Positions 33,376 to 41,723 of a stretch of 64,000 nt of DNA are shown in pieces. A program made the translations under genes and the position numbers. Origin of the DNA: Amycolatopsis umgeniensis (GTDB lineage Bacteria > Actinomycetota > Actinomycetes > Mycobacteriales > Pseudonocardiaceae); NCBI RefSeq assembly GCF_014205155.1, contig NZ_JACHMX010000001.1:1364001-1428000 (forward strand). Reading direction: 5' to 3'. Every line of letters starts with the position of its first letter. Within the stretch, counting starts at the first letter, position 1. The notes beneath the pieces were generated by a model. That model did not search any database, was not told the DNA's origin, and was given only the letters and a program-made list of their open reading frames with translations.

Positions 33376-34959
33376 TCAGCGGGCCCTGGCGAAACGTTCC
33401 CAAATGATGGCGTGCAGGGCGTTCATCTCCCGGGTGATCGCCTGGCTCGTACCCGGCAGCTCGCCGGAGATGAACAGCAGGATCTCGCCACTCGCGAGGA
33501 TCTTCTTCTGGCTCTGGCCGCCGCGATGGACTCGTCGCTCGGTGTCGTACATCATGCCTTCGACGAACAGTCTCAGCTTCATCCTCTCCGGTCCCTCGGA
33601 GCGATCCGCCGTGCCTTCCCATTGCTGCTTCTTGCCGTTCAGCTGCTTCGCTCCGAAGTGGACGGTGAACCCCCTCGTCCGGAGCGCGTTCTCGATGTCG
33701 GCGATCCGGGCCTCGTCCGGGATCACGTCGTCGAAGTGCAGGTGCTGATGCGGCCTCAGCGGGCGGCGCGCGAAGGCGTCGTAAAGGACGAGCCGGAATC
33801 GCGAAGTGATCCAGCTGACCTCCTTGTGGCCCTTGCGGTCACCCTGGTGCCGGGTGTCTTCCTGCTCGTCGCCGTCACGTTCGTCCATCCGGCCGGTACC
33901 GTCGAAAAGCCTGCTCCGCGTACCCGACACCAAGAAGCCGGGGAGCTTGACCTCGACGCGGCCGTCCAAATTCTTCTGTTCATAGAGCTCACCTGGTTGT
34001 TCGATCTTGAGGACCATCGGTTCGGTGACGAAGACGAGTTCGTCCTTGCGGCCTTTCGCCGGGGTGTCCTTGCGCATGGGGACGTTCCGCCACTCGATGC
34101 TCCGGTCCACGGGGTTGTAGGTGATCGGGACGGGATCGGCTCCCCGGTCGGGAAAGACGAGACTGAGCGCGTGCAGGGACGTGATCGACGGCCAGTCGAT
34201 CGAGACCCGTTCGACCACCGGACGCGGCGGGCGCCGTTCCACGGCCGGCCGCGAAGGATTCTGTTCGTCGTTTTCCTCCTTCTTCCACGGCAGGACCACC
34301 CTGACCTGGATCACCAGCCAGAGGAACGATTGGAAATTCGGTTGCTGACTGAGTTTCGACAGATCCGCGGTATCCGTGCCGCTCATCGAAAACGCGTGGA
34401 TGTCGCTGATGGTGTCCGGGTCGAGCAGATGCGCCGAGACCCCGATCGGGATCAGTTCGGGCGGCGTGGGCGTGTAGTCGTGGCTGATGAAGCAGGCGTG
34501 CCTGTCGGTGCTCAACTCCTCGACACCGCCCGGGCTGCCCCGTCCGGACACCGGTACCCGGATCGGGAACGAACCGTAGGAGTCGTCGAGACCGAGCCTG
34601 TCGGCCAGATCGGTTTCCTGGTGGCCCGCGAAGACCACGTGCCCGATCAGGGCGCTGACCGCCTCGTCGGGCGACTGCCTGAGCAAGGCGGCGGCGACGT
34701 CGTCGCAGGCCTCACGGGTGAAATGGTCCGCACCGTCGAAAGGGACGACGATCTCGAGCTGCCCGGTGGGGTCTTCGGCGGCACCGTTCTCCGAGTTGTG
34801 GGAGATCTCCTGCTCGTAGTAGTACCTCTCGGTGACCCGGACGGTCTCGGGACGGGCACGGGCGAAGACCTCCGTCCCCGGCCCCGGCCCCGCTCGCCGG
34901 GGATCGAACTTGCTGACCACCTTGCGCATGATCTGGAAGCTGTCGCGGGGAGCCGGCAT
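33376..34959 (-). CDS. Large soluble protein of unknown function, paralog of the membrane protein
   Basis: A 527-residue protein without signal peptide or membrane segment. I do not recognise the N-terminal half (VRVTERYYYEQEI, LEIVVPFDGADHFTREACDDVAAALLRQ, HACFISHDY). The C-terminal half (about 240-520) runs parallel to its neighbour: VERVSIDWP, RSIEWRNV, DDVIPDEARIADIENALRTRGFTVHF and GEILLFISGE. A very charged insert (about 365-395, DERDGDEQEDTRHQGDRKGHKE) breaks the similarity. ATG at 34959 with AAAGGG before it; an upstream in-frame extension is less likely. First of four tightly spaced genes ending with the CHAT protease. Confidence 0.75.
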   Translation of the reverse strand: MPAPRDSFQIMRKVVSKFDPRRAGPGPGTEVFARARPETVRVTERYYYEQEISHNSENGAAEDPTGQLEIVVPFDGADHFTREACDDVAAALLRQSPDEAVSALIGHVVFAGHQETDLADRLGLDDSYGSFPIRVPVSGRGSPGGVEELSTDRHACFISHDYTPTPPELIPIGVSAHLLDPDTISDIHAFSMSGTDTADLSKLSQQPNFQSFLWLVIQVRVVLPWKKEENDEQNPSRPAVERRPPRPVVERVSIDWPSITSLHALSLVFPDRGADPVPITYNPVDRSIEWRNVPMRKDTPAKGRKDELVFVTEPMVLKIEQPGELYEQKNLDGRVEVKLPGFLVSGTRSRLFDGTGRMDERDGDEQEDTRHQGDRKGHKEVSWITSRFRLVLYDAFARRPLRPHQHLHFDDVIPDEARIADIENALRTRGFTVHFGAKQLNGKKQQWEGTADRSEGPERMKLRLFVEGMMYDTERRVHRGGQSQKKILASGEILLFISGELPGTSQAITREMNALHAIIWERFARAR

Positions 34960-35068
34960 CAAGAACCCTTTCGGCGCGGTCTGCGCGTAACGCCTTCGCC
35001 CGGACGGACGCGCCCGGACGCGGGGCAAAGTCCATCGTTTGGCGGTGGCGGAACAATGACGGCCCCAC

Positions 35069-35095
35069 TGTGTGACACAACGCGCCGGGTGACCC
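35069..35095. promoter_or_regulatory. Palindromes between crp/fnr-like gene and the four-gene operon
   Basis: Within the 140-base gap, TGTGTGACACA (35069-35079) is a perfect odd palindrome and GGGTGACCC (35087-35095) another. TGTG/CACA arms are of the kind Crp/Fnr proteins bind, and such a regulator is encoded next door. The first shares the core GTGACAC with the palindrome in the promoter of the STAND gene at 41052. Confidence 0.45.
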
Positions 35096-35099
35096 CGTA

Positions 35100-35798
35100 C
35101 TAGTACGGGATCTCGTCAGAAAGTTCGCCGAACCGCCGTAACCTGCTCAGATCGGTGACCAGGACGCGGCGATAGAGCCTGTCGAGCGCGCCCGCTTCCT
35201 CCAGGAGCCTGAAGGCTTTCTCCACCGAACTCAGGCCGGTTCCCGCCAGTGAGGCGATGTCCTTCTGGGACAACGGGATTCCGAGACCTCGGCCGGTCAT
35301 CGGCGATTCGCCCCATCTGCGCGTGACCTCCAGCAACGTCCTCGCGATCCGGACCGGTGCCGGGCAAGCGATCAGATCGACCCCTCGGCGGTCCGAGCCG
35401 CGCAGGCGTTCGCTCAGCACCTTCGCCAAGGCAAGGCACGTCTCCGGGCTGCGTTCGAGGAACTCCACCAGATCCGGGCTGTGGATCACTTTCGCCTGCA
35501 CCGGGACGCACGCGATCACATGCGCCGAACGGGGGCGCCGTTCGAGCGCCGCCATTTCCCCGAGCAGGTCGCCCGCTCCCCGGACGGCGATCACCACGTC
35601 CTTGCCGCGTTCGGTGTCGACGACGATCTTGACCAGACCGGCGAGGATGAGGACGGTGTGCTGCGCCGACTCGCCTTGGCGGACGATACGTTGGTGCGCC
35701 TGGTAGTTGATCGGCATACCGAGAGCGAGCAGTGCTTCTTTGTTCCGGCGGCCGAGCAGGCCGAGCAGGGAGCCGGGTGGCCATTCCTCGACGTTCAC
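35100..35798 (-). CDS. Crp/Fnr-family regulator (first copy)
   Basis: A 232-residue regulator. It has a cyclic-nucleotide-binding-like beta-roll (residues about 10-120: RIVRQGESAQHTVLILAGLVKIVVDTERGKDVVIAVRGAGDLLGEMAALERRPRSAHVIA), a long dimer helix and a C-terminal winged helix (IPLSQKDIASLAGTGLSSVEKAFRLLEEAGAL). The start is uncertain: GTG at 35798 (then NVEEWPPGS) fits the family, GTG at 35807 is also possible, and no strong ribosome site is seen. It is 86 bases after a second Crp/Fnr gene and 140 bases before the operon ending in CHAT, which it may control. Confidence 0.88.
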   Translation of the reverse strand: MNVEEWPPGSLLGLLGRRNKEALLALGMPINYQAHQRIVRQGESAQHTVLILAGLVKIVVDTERGKDVVIAVRGAGDLLGEMAALERRPRSAHVIACVPVQAKVIHSPDLVEFLERSPETCLALAKVLSERLRGSDRRGVDLIACPAPVRIARTLLEVTRRWGESPMTGRGLGIPLSQKDIASLAGTGLSSVEKAFRLLEEAGALDRLYRRVLVTDLSRLRRFGELSDEIPY

Positions 35799-35884
35799 CG
35801 GCAGCACTTTGCCGGTTGTGTTCCCACCGGACCCCGTGCTGGCACGGGATTCGGCCTGCTCGTTTCGGCGGGCGGTGCCCTCTT

Positions 35885-36580
35885 TCAGGAAGCGGGCAGG
35901 ACGGCGGCGGCCCGCAGCGCGGGCAGGTCGACGATGGTCATCCGCCGGTAGCCGGTGTCGAGGATCGCCCGGTGCCGCAACTCGGTGAGCGATTTGTGCA
36001 CGGTCGGCTCGGCGGCGCCGATCAACGCGGCGAGTTCGGGCTGGGTGAGCGGGAAACCGATCTCCCAGCCGCGCGAAGTGAGGCTGCCGTAGGTCGAGAC
36101 GAGGGCGACGAGGACTCGCGCCAGGCGCACCGCGACGTCGTAGCCGCTGAAGTCGATCCGCCGATCCGTCGACCATCTCAGCTTGGCCGCCATCAGCCTG
36201 CTGACCGCCACCGCCGCGTCCGGGTGCTCCACGAGAAAACGGTGGAACTCGGCCCGTGGCGCCACGCGGGCGGACAGCCGTCCGACCGCCGTCACGGTGG
36301 CCGAACGCGGTTCCCCGTCGAAACCGGCCAGTTCGCCGATCAGATCACCGGCACCCCGGATCGCCAGCAACGCCCGGCCACCGTCGGCGGTGGTCGCTGT
36401 CACCTTGGCACAGCCTTCCAGCAGGAGAACGACGAAAGTCGTCGATTCCCCTTCGCGCATCAGCACTTCCCCAGGCCGGAAGGCTCGTCCCGTCCCGATC
36501 CGCACGAGTCCGGCGGAGGTGCCGGGGTTCACCGCGGCGCACAGTCCTCGGTCCGGCGGGATCGGAGCGCGTACGGTCAT
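35885..36580 (-). CDS. Crp/Fnr-family regulator (second copy)
   Basis: A 231-residue regulator of the same build as the next gene but clearly diverged. The beta-roll runs over about residues 25-130 (GEVLMREGESTTFVVLLLEGCAKVTATTADGGRALLAIRGAGDLIGELAGFDGEPRSATV), then the dimer helix and winged helix (FPLTQPELAALIGAAEPTVHKSLTELRHRAIL). ATG at 36580. There are no cysteines for an Fe-S cluster, so it is not an oxygen-sensing Fnr. Two such regulators in tandem between the STAND gene and the CHAT operon suggest graded or dual-signal control of the locus. Confidence 0.9.
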   Translation of the reverse strand: MTVRAPIPPDRGLCAAVNPGTSAGLVRIGTGRAFRPGEVLMREGESTTFVVLLLEGCAKVTATTADGGRALLAIRGAGDLIGELAGFDGEPRSATVTAVGRLSARVAPRAEFHRFLVEHPDAAVAVSRLMAAKLRWSTDRRIDFSGYDVAVRLARVLVALVSTYGSLTSRGWEIGFPLTQPELAALIGAAEPTVHKSLTELRHRAILDTGYRRMTIVDLPALRAAAVLPAS

Positions 36581-36672
36581 CGCCGGTCCCGGCCCTTCCC
36601 GGATTTCCGATTTCACGCCAGTAAGCTCGCGGGAAATAGCGTGCGCGTTACGCCCCGCCCCGTTCGGCCCAA

Positions 36673-39600
36673 TCAGAAGGGACGGGTCAGAAGTTTTCCG
36701 TGCTTCCGTTCCGCTTCGTGGGTTAGTTCTTCGAGGAGTGCCCGTCTTTCCGGTCTCATTGTCGGTACGGCGAGGAACCGTAGCAGTCTCGCCGCGATTT
36801 CCCCGGGGTCGCGCGATTCGGCCGGGGTGCACGGACCGGGCACCCAGTGCAGGATCGCCTGACGGGAGGCGGTGTCCAGCGGCCCGCCGTCGCCGCGCAC
36901 CGCGAGGAGCAAGGGTTCCCAGTCGCCCAGGAAAGCCAGCCCCGCCAAGCGTCCCGCTTCGACTGTCGGATGCAGCCCCGTGACGTCGAAGCCGGTGAGC
37001 ACGCGGTGCGCGTCCGCGTATTCGCCGGTTTCCCGCGCGAAGTGACCCAGCGCCGCCAGAACACGGGCGTGCGGAGCGATTTCGACGATTCCGTGACGCC
37101 CCGTCGAAATCGTCTCCGTCGCGGTGGCGAGCGTACGGTTTTCGGCGATTTCGATCACGTCGGGAAGCGCATTCGTCAGCCTCGCCGCCGCGACGGCGAG
37201 TGCCCACTCCCCGTCGTCGTCACGCCGCTCGAGTACGGCCTCACAGGCGGCCGCGCTCAACGGCAGCGCGGCGTGACAGGTTCCGTCCCATGAGGGCGCG
37301 TACAGCGCCAGTTCCCCGATCGCGCCGTCGACACCGGCGACGAGAAGGTGGTCGAGTTCGTCCGGCGCCGGGCTGGTGTGGGCCAGCATCGTGCTCCACG
37401 GCCAGAACAACCGTGCCGCCAGCTCGCGTTCACGGAGGACTCGTGCCGCGGTCCGGGACACGGCGAATCCCCGTCGAGGATCGGCTCGCACCACGGCGTG
37501 GCACAGCGCGGCCAGCCCTTCGATCCGGTCGGCCTCGACGACGGGGGCGAGTTCGGTGACCAGCTTCTCCACCTGATCGACGGCGATGGGCGAGGCCGCC
37601 GCGTTCGCGGCGATCAGCAGCAGATGCAGCGGTGACGTGGCCCGGACGGGGAGGACCAGCGCGTCGCGGTCCTGGGAAGCGCCGGAAAGCATCTGGTGGG
37701 CCAGAAGGACGGCTTCGGACTCGGGTAGTGCCGGATATCGGGAAAGCGCGTCCGGAGGCAGCGGTTCGGACGGGCCCTCGGACAGCAGATCACCGACTTC
37801 GTAAGCGATCCCATAGGAGAACCGCCTGCTGATCAGATCCGCCGGGGAGTCCTTCCACTTCAGCGACTTCACCCGCAGTTCGTTCGCCTTCCGGATCCCC
37901 CTGCTGCCGGACATCTTCGGAAGCCGCTCTTCGAGATCGCGAAGACCGCGTGCCGCCAGCTCGGCCCGTACCTTGCGCAGCCGGGGCGGCACCAGGACCG
38001 AGAGCCGGCGCAGGACGCCATCGGCCGCGAGAGCGAGCTGCGAATCGTCCGCCTCGAGCAAATCCGCCAGGAGCACCTCGAGCCCCCTGATCCGCGCGGC
38101 GTCGATCACCGCGATGGCCGCGATCAGGACTTCGGCCGGGTACTGCCCCGCCAGGAGTTCACCGAGGCCGTAGCGGCCCCAAACGCCGAAGATCGGGTCG
38201 GAAGGCGCCGACCTGGCGCGGAGTTCGAGTACTTCCAGGATCTCGAGCCTGGTCGAGGCGGGGGTCCATGGGTCGTGGAGAACCTCGGAAAGTACTTGGC
38301 GGGCGGGCGGGATCCCGGTCAGCAGCAGGGCTTCCGCCACCGAACGATGCGTATGGGAACCCGCCCGGCGATCGGTGAGCGACGCTTTCCACTCCGGCAC
38401 CTGACCGAGCGCCAGCACCGGCCGGAACGCCAGCATCCTTGCCGCGAACCGCGGATCCGCCGAGACCACGCTCCGCGCCATCCGGTCCACGACGGCGTCC
38501 GGTGTACTCGGCGACCTCGCCGCGAGGACGCAGATGTCACGCCACGCGAAGGTCCGCGCCCGATCCTCGGCGAAGTCACCGGACAACGCCCGCGTGGCGA
38601 AGTAGTCGCGCTCGGCGAGCCTGAGGAAGCGCACGCCCTCCGGGCCCGATTCCAGGATTCCGCGCGCGAGCAGGCCGCCCAGCTCGAAACCCGGCCGGAC
38701 CGGCTCGCCGGTGTCGACGGCCGCGGCCGCCACCGAGGCCAGCGCCTTGATCTCCTGTTCGGTCAGATCACCCGCGAAATAGTGCTCGTACAGGGCACCG
38801 ATCGACACGGAAGGCTGACTTCCCGCCGCGGCCTCGGCGAGCATCGCGACCAGCCCCGGAGGAGCTCCCCCATCGGCGCGATGCGTCTCGGCGAGCGTGG
38901 CCGCCAGCTCTTTCCGCATGCTCGCCTGGAGCGGACGTCTGCTGAGGAACCAGGTGATGTCCTGTTCGTCCCAGAGGGCCAACCTGAGCACCGGGAGCCC
39001 GAACGCCTCCGCCGCACGGCCACCGTCGCGCGCGGCGACCGTCAGGCGGACCCGGGGGAAGCGGGTGAGCAGTGAACGGGCCCACTCCGCGATCCGGTCG
39101 TAGCCCGCGGCCGGGATCTCTTCGAGACCGTCGAGCAGCAGGTGGACGGCGCCGAGCACAAGCGCTTCCCGGGGTGTTTCCAGGCTCGGCCCCGCCGGAT
39201 CCGCCAGGAGTTCGGCCGCTGTCGTCAGCACGGGGAACCGCAACGGGCCGGAGCCCGGCCCGGGTCCGGCGATGTCCAGGGCGCGCCAGTAGGCCACTTC
39301 CCTGAGCAGACGTGACTTCCCGGTCCCCGGTCCGCCGGTCACCACCGCCGAGTCCTCGTGATCGGCCGCCAGAGGGAATTCACCGTGGTCGCGGGAAAGC
39401 CGGACGATCAGCTCCCGCGCCCGCTCCAGATCACGCGTCCGGATGAACCGATCACGCAGTTCGTCGACCGCCGGCGCCTCCAAACCCGGACTCCGCGCGT
39501 CCACGGCTGTCAGCAGTGCCGTCAGCATCGGCGCGGCCCCCGGCCGGGCGAGGTCGACTTCCGGGGAGATCCTGCTGAACAGTTCGGGAAGCAGACTCCA

Positions 39601-41022
39601 AGAGGTGAAAGGGTTCTCTGCCGTCAGCCACTCCGTGGCCACCGCGGCGACGGCGTGCGTCGCGCGCAACGCGTGTTCGGGATGCGATGCCCATTTCACC
39701 GTGCGGTACGCCGACAAGTGCAGCACCGCCGCGTAGTCGAGCCAGGCGCCGTCAAGCGGGTAGTGGCGCTGGGACGCCGACCGCACCTCGGAGAGGATCT
39801 GAAAAGCGACGAGTGCCCGGCCTTCGAAGAACTCCTCGAAGATCCGGTCGAGTTCGGCGACGTCCGTCGCCAATGGCCTGACGCGGGTGGAGAGCGCGAG
39901 CAAGCGCTGGATCCGGACGAGGTCGGCGTACGGGAGTCCGGCGAAGACATCGCGCATCAGGCCGACCTCGAGCCACGCCGCGTCCGACAGCACCGGACGG
40001 TCCTCGGCCGTCCGCGCGAAATCTATCAGCACCGGACGGCCTTCGACGCACATCACGTTGCGGGCGTTGAGATCACCGTGCACGACTCCGCGCACCCTGC
40101 CGAATCGTGGCTCGGTCAGCGCGGGCCGCAGCCCATCGGCGGGATCGGCCGTCCGCACCCCGTCCGCGACGACCGAGCGCTCGTCCCTTTCCAGGGAAAC
40201 GAAAGCGCCGTCGAGCGCGTGACGCTGTCCGGAAAACCTGCTCCGGATCACCCGTCCGGAAAGGGCGGAACCGTCGTCGTCCCCCGACAGTTCGACCCGG
40301 ACTTCGGGATTTCCGGAGTCCGCGATCCGCAGTTCCTGCCCGGGACCGAACTCACCGTTGCCGAGAGAGACTTCGAGAACGTCCTCCAGATAGATCGGAT
40401 CTCCAAGCACCTCGCCGGGACTGAGGACGAGATCGGGCCCCAAAGTCGGGTTGAGATCCCGCAAGCTCCGCGAAGAAAGGACGTCCCTGCGATTGTGGAA
40501 AGGGGTGGCCATCTGAGCGAAGAGATCCCGGATCACCTGCCGGACGGCCGAGACCGAGGCGGGATCGGCGAGCGCCGTCCGGACGAGGTCCTCCAGGGTC
40601 GGCACCGTGGTCCTCGGCTTGCCCGCGTAGTCGGCGACGTGCGAATACACGACGGCCTCGATCTCACCGTCGCGCTTCCCGCCGATGTCCGAGGCCCCTT
40701 GCGTCGCCTCTTGAATGGGAGCGCACACCGCGGCCGGATACGGGACGAGCAGCCGCCGGTAATTGTCGAACTCGGCCGCCATTTCCTCGGCGCGGCCGAT
40801 CTTCACCACCCGCTGCCGGTATTCCGCGCCCGCCAGCAAGGCGATCTCGAGGACCAAGGCCCCGCTCCGGCCACCGTCCATCACCCTGGTGATTTCGATC
40901 CGTTCGACCGGTCCCTGCCAGCCTTGCCCGGATCGGCCGATACTGTGCAACGCGTGCCAGATCATGCCTTTCCGGCCCGGCGGTATTTCGACGTTTCCCG
41001 AGAAGATCTCGACGTCGGCCAC
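36673..41022 (-). CDS. Kinase-like (TCAD9-type) and STAND/NACHT NTPase fusion protein
   Basis: A 1449-residue protein. Residues about 20-340 resemble the APH-like kinase fold, with VVKIG near residue 72, HGDLNARN at 315-322 and LIDFA around 333, the type found as ternary-complex-associated domain 9 in conflict systems. A P-loop NTPase follows: Walker A GGPGTGKS at 563-570 and Walker B LLLDGLEEIP near 630, as in NACHT/STAND switches. From about 900 on come alpha-helical, HEAT/TPR-like repeats. The GTG at 41022 follows GGGGAGG by 5 bases; an extension to 41238 would cover the divergent gene. It is probably the sensor/switch of the locus that controls the CHAT effector. Confidence 0.85.
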   Translation of the reverse strand: MADVEIFSGNVEIPPGRKGMIWHALHSIGRSGQGWQGPVERIEITRVMDGGRSGALVLEIALLAGAEYRQRVVKIGRAEEMAAEFDNYRRLLVPYPAAVCAPIQEATQGASDIGGKRDGEIEAVVYSHVADYAGKPRTTVPTLEDLVRTALADPASVSAVRQVIRDLFAQMATPFHNRRDVLSSRSLRDLNPTLGPDLVLSPGEVLGDPIYLEDVLEVSLGNGEFGPGQELRIADSGNPEVRVELSGDDDGSALSGRVIRSRFSGQRHALDGAFVSLERDERSVVADGVRTADPADGLRPALTEPRFGRVRGVVHGDLNARNVMCVEGRPVLIDFARTAEDRPVLSDAAWLEVGLMRDVFAGLPYADLVRIQRLLALSTRVRPLATDVAELDRIFEEFFEGRALVAFQILSEVRSASQRHYPLDGAWLDYAAVLHLSAYRTVKWASHPEHALRATHAVAAVATEWLTAENPFTSWSLLPELFSRISPEVDLARPGAAPMLTALLTAVDARSPGLEAPAVDELRDRFIRTRDLERARELIVRLSRDHGEFPLAADHEDSAVVTGGPGTGKSRLLREVAYWRALDIAGPGPGSGPLRFPVLTTAAELLADPAGPSLETPREALVLGAVHLLLDGLEEIPAAGYDRIAEWARSLLTRFPRVRLTVAARDGGRAAEAFGLPVLRLALWDEQDITWFLSRRPLQASMRKELAATLAETHRADGGAPPGLVAMLAEAAAGSQPSVSIGALYEHYFAGDLTEQEIKALASVAAAAVDTGEPVRPGFELGGLLARGILESGPEGVRFLRLAERDYFATRALSGDFAEDRARTFAWRDICVLAARSPSTPDAVVDRMARSVVSADPRFAARMLAFRPVLALGQVPEWKASLTDRRAGSHTHRSVAEALLLTGIPPARQVLSEVLHDPWTPASTRLEILEVLELRARSAPSDPIFGVWGRYGLGELLAGQYPAEVLIAAIAVIDAARIRGLEVLLADLLEADDSQLALAADGVLRRLSVLVPPRLRKVRAELAARGLRDLEERLPKMSGSRGIRKANELRVKSLKWKDSPADLISRRFSYGIAYEVGDLLSEGPSEPLPPDALSRYPALPESEAVLLAHQMLSGASQDRDALVLPVRATSPLHLLLIAANAAASPIAVDQVEKLVTELAPVVEADRIEGLAALCHAVVRADPRRGFAVSRTAARVLRERELAARLFWPWSTMLAHTSPAPDELDHLLVAGVDGAIGELALYAPSWDGTCHAALPLSAAACEAVLERRDDDGEWALAVAAARLTNALPDVIEIAENRTLATATETISTGRHGIVEIAPHARVLAALGHFARETGEYADAHRVLTGFDVTGLHPTVEAGRLAGLAFLGDWEPLLLAVRGDGGPLDTASRQAILHWVPGPCTPAESRDPGEIAARLLRFLAVPTMRPERRALLEELTHEAERKHGKLLTRPF

Positions 41023-41051
41023 CTGAACCTCCCCGGCGAGGCGCCCCTGCG

Positions 41052-41066
41052 TAGGGTGACACCCTA
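41052..41066. promoter_or_regulatory. Perfect 15-base palindrome in a divergent promoter
   Basis: TAGGGTGACACCCTA is a perfect odd palindrome in the 79 bases between the STAND gene and the divergent small gene. Each arm begins TAGGGT, a typical actinobacterial -10 hexamer, so it may hold two back-to-back -10 elements, an operator, or both. Confidence 0.6.
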
Positions 41067-41101
41067 GCGAGATCCTGGCGCCCGGCAACACCGGAGGTGG
41101 C

Positions 41102-41467
41102 ATGTCGCAAGACCCTCGTCGTGAGGAATGGGCGGCCGTGTGCACCCGGCTGCGACGGCTCGCCGGTGACGCGAACTGGTTTTCGCTCCGTCCGGATTTC
41201 GACGACTTGACGGCGTCGACCCGCACCGGGGAAGACACCCTGGACGGCTGGCACGCCCTCGAGGCCGAGCTCGCCCGCCGCGCCGAGGTGGAGCTGGACC
41301 ATGTCGTCCGTCACGGCAAAGGCGGCGACGCGCACGCGTATCGAGGTGACGGCTCGCAGACGAGACACGGCTGCCCGCGCGAGATCTGCGATCGCGTCGC
41401 TTGGGCCCCGGCGGGCGCGCCGCCGGAATGCCTTCTGTTCGGTGCGCCGATGCACGAGCTGCCCTGA
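41102..41467 (+). CDS. Small protein of unknown function, divergent from the STAND gene
   Basis: A 121-residue soluble protein, first residues MSQDPRREEWAAVCTRLRRLAGDANWFSLRPDFDDL. The C-terminal third has Cys91, Cys96 and Cys110 with nearby histidines (HGCPREICDRV, PECLLFGAPM), a pattern that could bind zinc and that I recall from C-terminal ends of vWA-MoxR-associated conflict proteins. ATG at 41102 with GGAGG before it. Its shared promoter palindrome ties it to the STAND gene. Function unknown. Confidence 0.68.
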   Translation: MSQDPRREEWAAVCTRLRRLAGDANWFSLRPDFDDLTASTRTGEDTLDGWHALEAELARRAEVELDHVVRHGKGGDAHAYRGDGSQTRHGCPREICDRVAWAPAGAPPECLLFGAPMHELP

Positions 41468-41723
41468 CCCCCGCGCTGCCCTTTCGGTCAGTACCGTCGG
41501 CCGTGCGGTCCGAAAACCGCCGCACCGGGCCGAACCACGTTAGCGTCGGAGAAGCGGCCGGCGACGTCCTGGATTCGGTGTTTCTCCACAACCCCCCGGT
41601 GAAAGCACCGCACCGGACGGCGACCGGTCCCGCGCAGACGGATGTGCGCCGGCTGACCGCCGGCGCGCATCCGGTCGCGGCTTTCGGGCCGACCCACCGT
41701 CCATAGGGGCCAGAACCCGTCCG

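Noticed and set aside
35885..36580. An oxygen-sensing FNR controlling the nar operon
   Set aside because: No cysteine cluster is present in either Crp/Fnr protein, and the genes lie over 10 kb from nar within the conflict locus.
41023..41238. An N-terminal extension of the STAND protein
   Set aside because: It would run through the divergent promoter and the neighbour's coding region. The GTG at 41022 has GGGGAGG placed correctly.
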